Origin: Pseudomonas sputi
GTDB taxonomy: Bacteria > Pseudomonadota > Gammaproteobacteria > Pseudomonadales > Pseudomonadaceae
Length of the DNA stretch: 64,000 bases
Assembly: GCF_021603585.1 (NCBI RefSeq)
Contig: NZ_BQHI01000002.1
Location: 372,001-436,000 of the forward strand
Reading direction: 5' to 3'
Shown here: one piece after another, positions 45,713 to 55,161 of the stretch
How positions within the stretch are numbered: the stretch's first letter is position 1
Layout: the number at the start of each line of letters is the position of its first letter
Translations under genes and position numbers: made by a program
Notes under the pieces: model-generated
Databases searched by the model: none
What the model saw: the letters and a program-made list of their open reading frames with translations, nothing else
Told to the model about the DNA's origin: nothing

Positions 45713-46349
45713 CGTGTTCCCCTTCAAGGACTTTCAATTAAGTGGCTGTCTCCTCCGATTGAGGAAATAGCCGGCGTACATACTACCCATTACTTGTAGT
45801 AAGTAAACTGACGTGAGGCAAGAAGCAAAAAAAATTGTAGGCGTTGATTCTTTTTCGAGCAACTTTTAACTGCGCTGTATAAAAAATGTTCAGTTGTAAG
45901 CCGCGAGATGAGCGAGTTGATGAGAAAAAGTTCCCGTTGCCGTGCGTTGTTTTGCAGGCAGTGGTCAAAGTCTGTCTATATGGATTCGTCCACACTTTTG
46001 TTGCGAATTTGCGCAGCACCTCGCATATCTTTGTCCATGTTGAGGTGACTTTAAAACGGGGGGCTCGTCTTAAGTCTCAACATCCGGCGATGTTCAGCCT
46101 TTCGGCTCGGGAAGATCGTCTCCCGAACCGGCCCTGAGTCCACCGGAACTGCCTTGTCACTCTGCATGATGACGAGTGTACCTTGAGCATTTTTGCCAAT
46201 GGTGCCTACTATTTGATACGTGCTCGGGTTGCGCGAGATCGGTGCAGTTCTTCTCGGTGTCCGTCAGGCACGGGGTGGCGTAGATGTTCCTTCGCCGGGA
46301 AAACATCGGTAAGGTAGGGGTCAGAATTCGAGACCCGCGAGGAGTAGTG
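45713..46349. other. Long non-coding gap upstream of oprI
   Basis: 637 bp without a supported protein gene. The left third is AT-rich and should hold the oprI promoter. The middle has a hairpin (46103-46130, ten pairs with one mismatch, loop AGATCGTC) and a smaller one at 46081-46092. A 38-codon frame on the minus strand (46167-46051) lacks a ribosome site. The right end holds the GNAT leader. The structured middle could be a small RNA, but no known family was recognised. Confidence 0.55.
45780..45807 (-). promoter_or_regulatory. Possible sigma-70 promoter of oprI
   Basis: On the minus strand TTTACT (45807-45802) and TAGTAT (45785-45780) are 16 bp apart in an AT-rich stretch. This would give a leader of about 60 nt before the oprI ATG. 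Both hexamers match four of six consensus positions. Confidence 0.4.
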
Positions 46350-46631
46350 ATGAGCGAGGCGTTGTCCATCCACCATGACCAGGCTGGTCATCAGTTCGAG
46401 ACCAATGTGGACGGTCATCGTGCCTACCTGACCTATATGGATCTGGGGAAACAGACCCTGGATATCTACCGCACCTTCGTGCCCAACGCCTTGCGTGGCC
46501 GAGGCATCGCGGCAGCCCTGACCGAACGGGCGCTGCAATACGCCGATGAAATGGGCTACACGGTCATTCCGTCGTGCTCCTACGTGGAGCGTTATATGGA
46601 GCGTCATCAGCGGCGCACCGCCAAGATCTGA
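46350..46631 (+). CDS. GNAT-family N-acetyltransferase (short, YjdJ-like)
   Basis: 93 aa from the ATG at 46350, with GAGGAGTAG upstream; the earlier ATG at 46284 has no ribosome site. Short single-domain GNATs of this type have a strand-rich N-terminus (ETNVDGHRAYLTYMDLG), a TFVPNALRGRGIAAAL acetyl-CoA loop (R-G-x-G-x-A) and end with IPSCSYVERYMER. The CoA-binding motif is intact. The acceptor is unknown. A bidirectional terminator separates it from the convergent DAHP synthase gene. Confidence 0.88.
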   Translation: MSEALSIHHDQAGHQFETNVDGHRAYLTYMDLGKQTLDIYRTFVPNALRGRGIAAALTERALQYADEMGYTVIPSCSYVERYMERHQRRTAKI

Positions 46632-46650
46632 CTGACCTCACCGCACACAC

Positions 46651-46681
46651 AAAAACGCCGGGCAATGCCCGGCGTTTTTTT
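46651..46681. terminator. Bidirectional Rho-independent terminator
   Basis: AAAAACGCCGGGC pairs with GCCCGGCGTTTTT, giving T runs on both strands. It serves the GNAT gene (plus) and the DAHP synthase gene (minus). Confidence 0.9.
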
Positions 46682-46699
46682 ATGCCTGCGAAACGGCTG

Positions 46700-47776
46700 T
46701 CAGCCGCGCTGACGTTTCGGCAGTACATCCTTGAGCTTGGCGTGCATGCTGCGCAATGTGTTTTCGGTTGCGGACCAGTCGATGCAGGCATCGGTAATCG
46801 ACACGCCGTATTGCAGGTCGGCGAGGTCTTTCGGGATCGCCTGGCAGCCCCAGTTCAGGTGACTTTCGACCATCAGGCCGATGATCGACTGGTTGCCTTC
46901 GAGGATCTGGTTGGCAACGTTCTCCATCACCAGCGGTTGCAAGGCCGGATCCTTGTTGGAGTTGGCGTGGCTGCAGTCGACCATGATGTTCGGCTTGATC
47001 TTGGCCTTGTTCAGCGCCTGCTCGCACAGGGCGACGCTGACCGAATCATAGTTAGGCTTGCCGTTGCCGCCGCGCAGTACCACGTGACCGTAGGCGTTGC
47101 CCTTGGTGGTGACGATCGACACGCCACCTTCCTGGTTGATGCCCAGGAAACGGTGCGGGCTGGAAACCGACTGCAAGGCGTTGATCGCCACGGTCAGACC
47201 GCCGTCGGTGCCGTTCTTGAAGCCGACCGCCGAGGACAGGCCGGAAGCCATTTCACGGTGGGTCTGGGATTCGGTGGTCCGTGCGCCGATGGCCGACCAG
47301 CTGATCAGGTCCTGCAGATATTGCGGGGAAATCGGGTCGAGGGCTTCGGTCGCGGTCGGCAGGCCTTTCTCGGCCAGATCCAGCAGCAACTGGCGACCGA
47401 TGTGCAGACCGTCCTGGATCTTGAACGAGTCATCCAGGTACGGGTCGTTGATCAGGCCTTTCCAGCCGACGGTGGTCCGTGGCTTTTCGAAATACACGCG
47501 CATGACCAGATACAGGGTGTCCGAGACTTCTGCCGCCAGCACCTTCAGGCGATCGGCATATTCGTGGGCAGCCTTGATGTCGTGGATCGAGCAGGGGCCG
47601 ATCACCACGAACAGACGATGGTCAGTGCCATCGAGAATGTTGCGGATGACTTCGCGACCCTTGGTGACGGTGCGCAGGGCAGCGTCGCTCAGAGGAATAT
47701 CACGCTTGAGCTGATCGGGAGTGATCAGGGTCTCGTTGGAGGCGACGTTTAGGTCGTTGATCGGTAAATCAGCCAT
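46700..47776 (-). CDS. 3-deoxy-7-phosphoheptulonate (DAHP) synthase, class I (AroF/G/H type)
   Basis: 358 aa. It joins phosphoenolpyruvate and erythrose 4-phosphate at the entry of the shikimate pathway, in the cytosol with a divalent metal. Family motifs are clear: VVIGPCSIHD, YFEKPRTTVGWKGL, NGTDGG, VDCSHANS with the metal ligands, and SITDACI near the end. The N-terminal extension before GREVIRNIL is where feedback amino acids act in this class; which one cannot be read by eye. A class II enzyme is encoded 15 kb away at 61.7-63.1 kb. Confidence 0.95.
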   Translation of the reverse strand: MADLPINDLNVASNETLITPDQLKRDIPLSDAALRTVTKGREVIRNILDGTDHRLFVVIGPCSIHDIKAAHEYADRLKVLAAEVSDTLYLVMRVYFEKPRTTVGWKGLINDPYLDDSFKIQDGLHIGRQLLLDLAEKGLPTATEALDPISPQYLQDLISWSAIGARTTESQTHREMASGLSSAVGFKNGTDGGLTVAINALQSVSSPHRFLGINQEGGVSIVTTKGNAYGHVVLRGGNGKPNYDSVSVALCEQALNKAKIKPNIMVDCSHANSNKDPALQPLVMENVANQILEGNQSIIGLMVESHLNWGCQAIPKDLADLQYGVSITDACIDWSATENTLRSMHAKLKDVLPKRQRG

Positions 47777-47906
47777 CGTTTACTCGTCAGGTCACGGGTG
47801 CCGGCCGCCAGCGATCCCCGCGCGGCGGAGCACAGCAGATTTAAGCGCGTCGGGGAGCCGAACCTTATCGCGTTAGACGCCTGCTAGACAATGGGCAAGT
47901 CACTGT

Positions 47907-48350
47907 TCAGTCCGGCACGGGTTGAGCAAAAGCCTTGCGAACGGTGTCGTGGGAGAATTCGTCGGCGTGCTGTTCGACCCATTGCAGGGCCAGGGCCTGA
48001 ATATCCTGGAGGTCGTCGTGGGCGTCGTTGAGTCGGCAATAGCGTTCGATCTGACACACTTGCTCACCCATTCGCGCGCTGAACAGCGTCTGTTCGTCGG
48101 TGAAGGCGATGCCCACCAGATAGCCTTTCTTGCGTCGCAGGCACCAGGCCACGTAGCCCGGATAACAGATGTCGGCATTTAGAGTCGGCATGCGCACTTG
48201 CAGCGCAGTGCCATGGCGCCAGGCACGGTGGTAATTGCAAGCGATGCCGCCGAGGCTGATAGTGTGCAGCCGTTGACGCGAAATACACTCCGGTGTGCGC
48301 AAGGTCAATTCAACGGGCACATCATCCGGATGAGGAATAAACCGTCCCAT
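47907..48350 (-). CDS. PilZ domain protein
   Basis: 147 aa from the ATG at 48350, with GGGAG upstream on the minus strand. The pattern RQRLHTISLGGIACNYHRAW, with basic residues near the front and an S-x-G-G turn, fits a PilZ fold. The canonical c-di-GMP motifs (RxxxR and D/NxSxxG) are only partly present (RQRLH ... SLGG), so nucleotide binding is uncertain. Its start codon overlaps that of the divergent thioredoxin-like gene. Confidence 0.75.
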   Translation of the reverse strand: MGRFIPHPDDVPVELTLRTPECISRQRLHTISLGGIACNYHRAWRHGTALQVRMPTLNADICYPGYVAWCLRRKKGYLVGIAFTDEQTLFSARMGEQVCQIERYCRLNDAHDDLQDIQALALQWVEQHADEFSHDTVRKAFAQPVPD

Positions 48351-48735
48351 GAGCACAGACTCCCTGTGTCGGCCATTTGACATTGTTTCCCCCAGTATAG
48401 TGGTCGAATCGCAGCTGACCGATTTCGACGCCGATCAACGGCTGCTGGCGATGAACGGTGTTTCGCTGGTGATCTTCACCAGCGTCGGCTGCGCCAGTTG
48501 CCGTTATGCCCGCGAAGTGTTGCCGGGTCTCGATCTGGCGGTCGATCGCGTGTGCTGGATCGATGCCGGTGACAACGGCGGACTGGTCGAGCGTTATCAG
48601 GTCTTTCATTTGCCGGCGCTGTTTGTGGTGCGCGACGGCGAGTTCTTCGGGGCGGTGCACACGCGCCTGAATGCCGATGAGCTGAACACTGCCGTGGCGC
48701 AAGCGCTGGGTCGAATTGCAGAGGAGTTGCCGTGA
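48349..48735 (+). CDS. Thioredoxin-like protein
   Basis: 128 aa. A thioredoxin fold with VIFTSVGCASCRYAREVL, giving a C-x-x-C at residues 48 and 51 (CASC instead of the usual CGPC), and FHLPALFVVRDGE, whose Pro corresponds to the cis-Pro loop. There is no signal peptide, so it is cytosolic. GAGGA lies 12-13 bases upstream of the ATG. The start shares the palindrome CATG with the divergent PilZ gene. The stop overlaps the start of the next gene (TGATG), so the two are coupled. Confidence 0.85.
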   Translation: MSTDSLCRPFDIVSPSIVVESQLTDFDADQRLLAMNGVSLVIFTSVGCASCRYAREVLPGLDLAVDRVCWIDAGDNGGLVERYQVFHLPALFVVRDGEFFGAVHTRLNADELNTAVAQALGRIAEELP

Positions 48736-49691
48736 TGGGGGCAGTCGTCAAGAGGCCGGTGGTAGGGATTATCGGCACCGGCGCAATCGGAGGGTTCTAC
48801 GGCTTGATGCTGGCTCGGGCCGGATTCGATGTGCACTTTTTGCTGCGCAGCGAGTTTTCCGCGGTCGCCGAGCGCGGCTTGCGGGTGGACAGCGCGGTTC
48901 ACGGCACGTTGACGCTGAACCCGGTGCAGGCCTATTCATCGGCTGAAGACATGCCGCCCTGCGACTGGCTGCTGGTCGGCGCCAAAACCACCAGCAATGC
49001 CGGGTTGGCGCCGTCGATTGTTCAGGCGGCGAAACCCGACGCGAAAGTGCTGGTGCTGCAAAACGGCCTCGACGTCGAGGACAGCCTGCGGGCGTTGCTG
49101 CCCGATTCCCTGCACTTGCTGGGCGGTTTGTGCCTGATCTGCGTCCACCGCGAGGGGCCGGGGCAGATCACCCATCAGGCGCTGGGGGCGGTAAACGTCG
49201 GTTATCACAGCGGCCCGGCAGCGGAGGACGCGGCGCGCATGGCGATCGTCGAGGAGGGCGCCGGCCTGTTCCGCGCCGCCGGTCTCGACTCCCAGGCGAT
49301 GCCGAACCTGCATCAGGCGCGCTGGCAGAAACTGGTGTGGAACATTCCCTACAACGGGCTTTCGGTGTTGCTCGGCGCCGGCACCACGCCACTGATGGCT
49401 GACACTGACAGCCGCGCCTTGATTCAGGCATTGATGGCTGAAGTGGTGCAGGGCGCCAGGGCCTGCGGTCACGACATGCCGCCCGGCTACGCTGAATACC
49501 TGTTCATGATGACCGAGAAAATGCCCGACTATTGGCCGAGCATGTACCACGACTTCCTGCACAAGCGACCGCTGGAGCTGGAGGCGATCTACGCTCGTCC
49601 TTTGGCGGCGGCAAAAGCGGCAGGCTGCGAATTGCCGCGAATCGAATCGTTGTATCGCACACTGAGCTTTATCGACCGGCGTAACGTTTAA
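48735..49691 (+). CDS. Ketopantoate-reductase-family protein (PanE/ApbA-like)
   Basis: 318 aa from the ATG at 48735, which overlaps the stop of the thioredoxin-like gene. It has an N-terminal NADP-binding GIIGTGAIGGFYGLMLARAG, VGAKTTSNAGL and VLQNGLD as in PanE, and a C-terminal domain with LVWNIPYNGLSVLLG (catalytic Lys in QKLVWN) and SMYHDFLHKRPLELE. It would reduce ketopantoate to pantoate or a similar 2-keto acid. Pseudomonads carry several PanE paralogues, so the real substrate is uncertain. Confidence 0.88.
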   Translation: MGAVVKRPVVGIIGTGAIGGFYGLMLARAGFDVHFLLRSEFSAVAERGLRVDSAVHGTLTLNPVQAYSSAEDMPPCDWLLVGAKTTSNAGLAPSIVQAAKPDAKVLVLQNGLDVEDSLRALLPDSLHLLGGLCLICVHREGPGQITHQALGAVNVGYHSGPAAEDAARMAIVEEGAGLFRAAGLDSQAMPNLHQARWQKLVWNIPYNGLSVLLGAGTTPLMADTDSRALIQALMAEVVQGARACGHDMPPGYAEYLFMMTEKMPDYWPSMYHDFLHKRPLELEAIYARPLAAAKAAGCELPRIESLYRTLSFIDRRNV

Positions 49692-49714
49692 GCCGGTCGC
49701 ACCGGGGGAAAGGC

Positions 49715-50620
49715 ATGGCCAAGAACATCGATGACAAACTGGTGCTGGCGATTTCGTCCCGTGCCCTGTTCGACCTGAGTGAAAGCCACAAGGTCTATGA
49801 GTCGAGCGGCGTCGAAGCCTATCGGCAATATCAGATCGACCACGAAGACGAAATCCTCGCGCCGGGTGATGCCTTTCCGCTGGTGGAAAAACTGCTTAAC
49901 CTCAACAGTCGCCTCGGCCGCGCCCGGGTCGAGGTGGTTCTGGTGTCGCGCAACAGTGCCGACACCGGCCTGCGCGTTTTCAACTCCATTGGTCACTACG
50001 GCCTGGCGATCTCCCGCGCGGCGTTCGTTGGCGGCCGTAGTCCTTATCCGTACCTGAAGGCTTTTGGTTGCGACCTGTTTCTCTCCACCCATGCCGAAGA
50101 CGTACGCGCCGCGCTGGACGCCGGTTTTGCGGCGGCGACCATTCTGTCCGGCGGTGCCAGCCGTGCCGCCAGCGACGAATTGCGCATTGCCTTCGACGGT
50201 GATGCGGTGCTGTTTTCCGACGAGTCGGAGCGGGTCTATCAGTCCGGTGGTCTTGAAGCCTTCCAGGCCAAGGAGCGTGAATCCGCGCGTGAGCCGTTAC
50301 GTGGTGGACCGTTCAAGGGCTTTCTCGCGGCGCTCAATCTGTTGCAGCGCGAGTTCACCGATGAGGAGTGCCCGATTCGCACCGCACTGGTCACCGCACG
50401 TTCGGCTCCGGCCCACGAGCGGGTGATCCGCACCTTGCGCGAATGGGACATCCGTCTGGACGAGTCGCTGTTCCTCGGCGGCCTGACCAAATCGGCGTTC
50501 CTCGAAGCCTTCGCCGCCGACGTTTTTTTCGACGATCAGGCCGGCCACTGCGAGCTGGCCCGGGAAGTCGTGGCGACGGGTCATGTGCCCCACGGCATCA
50601 GCAACGAACCGGCGGTCTAA
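49715..50620 (+). CDS. Cytosolic 5'-nucleotidase family protein
   Basis: 301 aa, 23 bp after the ketopantoate-reductase-like gene, with GGGGGAAAGG before the ATG. It matches the 5-nucleotidase family seen in bacteria and in animal cN-I: LVLAISSRALFDLSES at the start, the HAD-like FDGDAVLFSDESERVY with the catalytic Asp pair, VTARSAPAHERVIRTL and a late FFDDQAGHCELA. It dephosphorylates nucleoside monophosphates. No signal peptide, so it is cytosolic, and probably in one transcript with the two genes upstream. Confidence 0.88.
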   Translation: MAKNIDDKLVLAISSRALFDLSESHKVYESSGVEAYRQYQIDHEDEILAPGDAFPLVEKLLNLNSRLGRARVEVVLVSRNSADTGLRVFNSIGHYGLAISRAAFVGGRSPYPYLKAFGCDLFLSTHAEDVRAALDAGFAAATILSGGASRAASDELRIAFDGDAVLFSDESERVYQSGGLEAFQAKERESAREPLRGGPFKGFLAALNLLQREFTDEECPIRTALVTARSAPAHERVIRTLREWDIRLDESLFLGGLTKSAFLEAFAADVFFDDQAGHCELAREVVATGHVPHGISNEPAV

Positions 50621-50718
50621 AGCCCTCGTGGTTCAAGACGTTGCGTCGCACGTCGTACTCTCCAAGGCACTGCTAAGCTGAATCAAATCTCCGCCATGTT
50701 GGCACGCGAGGGGGTCAT

Positions 50719-51222
50719 ATGATTCGTTCGATGCTGTATGCCACTGACCTCGGTCTGTACGCACCGTTAGTGATGCAGCATGCCCTGGCGATGGCGCGAA
50801 CGTTCAATGCCGATCTGTACGTGGTGCACGCGGTGGAACCCATGGGGCTGTTTGCCGAATCGGTGTTGCAGAGTTATCTCGATGAAGAGGCGTTGAACGA
50901 ATTTCACAGTCAGGGTCTGAAAACCGTCATTGCCAATATCGAGCAGCGGGTGCTCGACAGTTTTCGCGAAGAGCTGGGGGACGAGGGCGAGCAGGATCTG
51001 CTGCGGATACGCGCAGTGCGGGTGCTGCAGGGCGATCCGTCACAGGTGATTCTCGATCAGGTGCAGAAACTCTCTGTCGATTTGCTGATCGTAGGAAGTC
51101 ACAGCCATGGGGTCGGGGCCGAAACACCGCTGGGGCGAACGGCAGCCCGACTGCTGCAATTGTCCAAGGTACCGGTTTATCTGGTGCCGTTGGTGGAGCG
51201 TCGGCGTCGGGAGGATCGCTGA
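50719..51222 (+). CDS. Universal stress protein (UspA family)
   Basis: 167 aa with the Usp fold: SMLYATDLGLYAPLVMQHALAMAR at the front, a VVHAVEPMG strand, and the C-terminal ATP-loop-like LLIVGSHSHGVGAETPLGRTA (G-x2-G-x9-G-type). It is longer than minimal UspA (about 140 aa) because of an insertion around residues 65-90. The role is presumed stress survival; the signal is not visible. It lies upstream of cysB in the same direction, with an AT-rich gap of 113 bp. Confidence 0.92.
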   Translation: MIRSMLYATDLGLYAPLVMQHALAMARTFNADLYVVHAVEPMGLFAESVLQSYLDEEALNEFHSQGLKTVIANIEQRVLDSFREELGDEGEQDLLRIRAVRVLQGDPSQVILDQVQKLSVDLLIVGSHSHGVGAETPLGRTAARLLQLSKVPVYLVPLVERRRREDR

Positions 51223-51326
51223 AGCGGGAATAATGGCACTTTGATAAAAAAGTTCTAGATTTATTCTTCAAACCATTAATATAGTTATATACCGTCGCTG
51301 ATGCCCGTGGCGTCTACCTGCTTTGA

Positions 51327-52310
<984 letters not shown>

Positions 52311-52318
52311 GTCCCCGT

Positions 52319-52801
52319 CTACAGCACCTCGGTGACAGCAAACTGTTGCCGGGTGCCTGCCACCAGAATCGCCACCTCGTCCCCCTCGAACTTGCCCAGC
52401 AGGCTTTTGCCCAGCGGCGAGCGCGGGGTGATGACGGTAATCGGCTGACCCACCACATCGACTTTCAGGCCCGCCGCGTCCGGCGCCAGAAACAGCCATT
52501 GCTCGCGACCCTTTTCGTCTTCAAGACCAAGCAGGGCGCCGATTTCAATCCCTCGCTGATCGTCGTACGCGCGCAGCGTCAGGTTCTGGCACAGCGCCAG
52601 CGACTGACGGATTTCCTCGACCCGTTTCGCCTGGCCCGCCGCCAGATATGACGCCTCGAGCCCCAGGGTGTCGTACTTGTTTTCGGCGATGTTCTCTTCG
52701 TGGGTCGCGGTTTCGTACGCGGTTTGCGCCGCGCGTTCGGCGATGTCGAGGTCGACGCGCAGCTTGTCGAGAATCAGTTGGTGAACGATCTGTTTATTCA
52801 T
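52319..52801 (-). CDS. GreA/GreB-family protein (second Gre-type factor)
   Basis: 160 aa from the ATG at 52801. A long N-terminal helical pair (MNKQIVHQLILDKLRVDLDI...) bears an acidic tip, THEENIAENKYDT, in the position of GreA's catalytic Asp/Glu but without the GDxSENAEY sequence. The C-terminal FKBP-like half has QPITVITPRSPLGKSLLGKFEGDEV, as in Gre factors. It may bind the RNA-polymerase channel with altered cleavage activity. It starts two bases after the stop of the upstream membrane-protein gene and is convergent with cysB. Confidence 0.82.
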   Translation of the reverse strand: MNKQIVHQLILDKLRVDLDIAERAAQTAYETATHEENIAENKYDTLGLEASYLAAGQAKRVEEIRQSLALCQNLTLRAYDDQRGIEIGALLGLEDEKGREQWLFLAPDAAGLKVDVVGQPITVITPRSPLGKSLLGKFEGDEVAILVAGTRQQFAVTEVL

Positions 52802-52803
52802 GA

Positions 52804-53211
52804 TCAATCGCAGAATTGCAGGACATTGGCGCGGCTTTTTTCGCTGGGGGCCGTCTGATCCTGCTGCAGCCAGAACTGGCATTTGGGGTTCGACAGATTA
52901 CGTGTGCTGCCACGCGCCTGGTCCAGGCGTGCCTGCTGTTCGTTCTTGCGCAGGTTTTCTTCATACTGCTCGAACAGGCGGTTTTGTGGCTCAGGTTGTG
53001 GCTGGGGCTGGGCGGCTACCGGAGGCTTGCTCAGTTGTTGCACCGCCTCCGCCACCGGCTGCAACTGCCGGCTGAAGAGTAGCGAGGCGAGCCAGCAGGT
53101 CAGCGCAATGGCCAGGAAACCCAGCCACAGACCCAGAGCAATACTGCCGGTCAATTGCAGCGCGCTAAGCTGAACAGGCAACGGGCGACGCGGGTTGGGA
53201 CGGTAGGGCAT
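52804..53211 (-). CDS. Single-pass membrane protein of unknown function
   Basis: 135 aa with GGAGG five bases before the ATG. It has a basic, proline-rich N-terminus (MPYRPNPRRPLPVQ), one membrane helix (about residues 23-45), then a Pro/Gln-rich linker (PPVAAQPQPQPEPQ) and a charged helix. Two cysteines near the end (NPKCQFW and LQFCD) could pair in the periplasm if the C-terminus lies outside. Not recognised. Its stop is two bases from the start of the Gre-type gene, so the two are translationally coupled, an odd pairing of a membrane and a polymerase factor. Confidence 0.75.
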   Translation of the reverse strand: MPYRPNPRRPLPVQLSALQLTGSIALGLWLGFLAIALTCWLASLLFSRQLQPVAEAVQQLSKPPVAAQPQPQPEPQNRLFEQYEENLRKNEQQARLDQARGSTRNLSNPKCQFWLQQDQTAPSEKSRANVLQFCD

Positions 53212-53335
53212 GGCTGCCTCCTGGCGGATGAATGCGGGCGAGTGGCGATTGTCGCACGAAGATTAATTGCCGTCGGCTCTTCTGCATGGAGACATTTATG
53301 CGGACAATCGGCGCTTTTGCCAACGGGAGCCTTGA

Positions 53336-54478
53336 ATGCCGCCACTGAACACCCGCTGGGACATTTTTTGTACGGTCGTCGACAACTACGGCGACATCGG
53401 CGTGACCTGGCGTCTGGCCCGGCAACTGGTCAGCGAGCAGGCCATGACGGTGCGACTGTGGGTCGATGATCTGCGTGCTTTCGAACGCATTTGCCCAGAA
53501 ATCGACATCGGCCTCGATCGGCAATGGCAGCAGGGCGTCGAAGTCCGGCACTGGCCGGCTGAATGGCAGGAATCAGAAGCGGCCGACGTGGTGATCGCTG
53601 CGTTCGCCTGCCAGTTGCCGAGCCTTTATATGGACGCCATGGCCGCACGGGAAAAGCCGCCGTTGTGGATGAACCTCGATTATCTCAGCGCTGAAGACTG
53701 GGTGATTGGCTGCCACGGTCTGCCGTCGGTGAAGTACAAGTCGGTGCAGAAGTACTTTTTCTTTCCGGGGTTTCAGCCGGGTACCGGCGGCTTGTTGCGT
53801 GAGAGCGGTTTACTGGACCGGCGTCAGCAGTTTCAGCGGGATCCCGAGGCGCAGCGACAATTCCTGCAGGGTCTGGGGATCGATCCTGCGCCCGATGCGC
53901 AGCTGATTTCGCTGTTTGCCTACGAGAATGCCGGGCTCGCCAGTTGGCTGGATGTGCTTGCGGCTGACTCTACGGCGACCCATCTGCTGGTGCCGGAAGG
54001 GCGGATTCTCGGCGATGTCGCCCGCTGGCTCGGGTTAGAGTCGTTGGCCGTCGGGGCAACGCATGTTCGTCAGTCGCTGACCGTGCAGGTGCTGCCGTTC
54101 GTCCGTCAGGATCAATATGATCAATTGCTCTGGTGCTGCGATTTCAACGCGGTGCGCGGCGAGGACTCGTTCGTTCGGGCGCAGTGGGCGGGGCGGCCGA
54201 TGCTGTGGCACATCTATCAGCAGGATGAAGACATCCATCTCGACAAGCTCGACGCCTTCCTTGCGCTCTACACAAAACGCCTTTCGCCGGCTGCCGTCGA
54301 GGCGATGAACGGTCTCTGGCGGGCCTGGAGTGCCGGGCAGCCTATCGGCGACCACTGGCTTGAGGCCCGTAAATACTGGCCAGAACTGCAGGAAAATGCC
54401 GAAGCATGGTGTCTGGAACAGGCCTTGCAGGCCGATCTTGCGACGGCGCTGGTACAGTTTTACCGAAATTGGATATGA
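53336..54478 (+). CDS. earP: EarP, EF-P arginine rhamnosyltransferase
   Basis: 380 aa. It has a GT-B fold of the EarP family, which attaches rhamnose from dTDP-L-rhamnose to an arginine of elongation factor P. Seen: the N-terminal DIFCTVVDNYGDIGVTWRLA with the catalytic Asp residues, FFPGFQPGTGGLLRE, and the donor-side CDFNAVRGEDSFVRAQWAGRP. It is directly followed by efp after 48 bp, the standard pairing. A donor pathway (rmlBDAC) is not in the window. Confidence 0.96.
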   Translation: MPPLNTRWDIFCTVVDNYGDIGVTWRLARQLVSEQAMTVRLWVDDLRAFERICPEIDIGLDRQWQQGVEVRHWPAEWQESEAADVVIAAFACQLPSLYMDAMAAREKPPLWMNLDYLSAEDWVIGCHGLPSVKYKSVQKYFFFPGFQPGTGGLLRESGLLDRRQQFQRDPEAQRQFLQGLGIDPAPDAQLISLFAYENAGLASWLDVLAADSTATHLLVPEGRILGDVARWLGLESLAVGATHVRQSLTVQVLPFVRQDQYDQLLWCCDFNAVRGEDSFVRAQWAGRPMLWHIYQQDEDIHLDKLDAFLALYTKRLSPAAVEAMNGLWRAWSAGQPIGDHWLEARKYWPELQENAEAWCLEQALQADLATALVQFYRNWI

Positions 54479-54526
54479 TACGCGGCCTAGATTTTTGTAA
54501 ATCCCATCCAAATTCGGATATTCGCA

Positions 54527-55096
54527 ATGAAAACTGGTAAAGAACTCAAACCCGGTACCGTGATCCGTATCGACAACGATCCTTGGCTGGTTCAGAAAGC
54601 TGAATTCACCAAATCGGGCCGTAACAGCGCGATCATGAAGACCAAGCTGAAGAACCTGCTGACCGGTTACAAGACCGAAACCGTTTACGGTGCGGACGAC
54701 AAGCTGGACGACGTGATCCTCGACCGCAAAGAAGCGACCCTGTCCTTCATCAGCGGCGACACCTACACGTTCATGGACACCACCGACTACACCATGTACG
54801 AGCTGAACGCTGAAGACATCGAAAGCGTTCTGCCTTTCGTTGAAGAAGGCATGACCGACGTTTGCGAAGCCGTGTTCTTCGAAGAACGTCTGGTTTCCGT
54901 AGAGCTGCCGACCACCATCGTGCGTCAGGTTGACTACACCGAAGGTTCCGCTCGCGGTGATACTTCCGGCAAGGTGATGAAGCCTGCCAAACTGAAGAAC
55001 GGTACCGAGCTGTCGGTGGCTGACTTCATCGAAATCGGCGACATGATCGAGATCGATACCCGCGAAGGCGGTTCCTACAAAGGCCGTGCCAAATAA
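54527..55096 (+). CDS. efp: Elongation factor P
   Basis: 189 aa in three beta-barrel domains. It helps ribosomes form proline-proline bonds. The modified residue is Arg32 in TKSGRNSA, the EarP-type site, where lysine-type EF-Ps have Lys. The C-terminal domain has [16 protein letters not shown] and [20 protein letters not shown], typical of EF-P. A TATGAT box at 54474-54479 in the end of earP may be part of its own promoter. It ends before a strong terminator. Confidence 0.98.
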   Translation: MKTGKELKPGTVIRIDNDPWLVQKAEFTKSGRNSAIMKTKLKNLLTGYKTETVYGADDKLDDVILDRKEATLSFISGDTYTFMDTTDYTMYELNAEDIESVLPFVEEGMTDVCEAVFFEERLVSVELPTTIVRQVDYTEGSARGDTSGKVMKPAKLKNGTELSVADFIEIGDMIEIDTREGGSYKGRAK

Positions 55097-55114
55097 GCAC
55101 TGCTTTTTGCGGAA

Positions 55115-55147
55115 AGAAAAAGCCCGACCATTGAGTCGGGCTTTTTT
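55115..55147. terminator. Bidirectional Rho-independent terminator after efp
   Basis: AAAAGCCCGAC pairs with GTCGGGCTTTT, with T residues on both strands. It serves efp (plus) and the convergent hydrolase gene (minus). Confidence 0.9.
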
Positions 55148-55161
55148 ACGCCTGCTGAAAA

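Noticed and set aside
45783-46137. Two short open frames (78 and 83 codons) in the same gap
   Set aside because: AT-rich sequence without ribosome sites or coding character, and they overlap the presumed oprI promoter.
46051-46167. 38-codon minus-strand reading frame in the oprI upstream gap
   Set aside because: It lacks a ribosome site and has no recognisable features; the region is better explained as non-coding structure.
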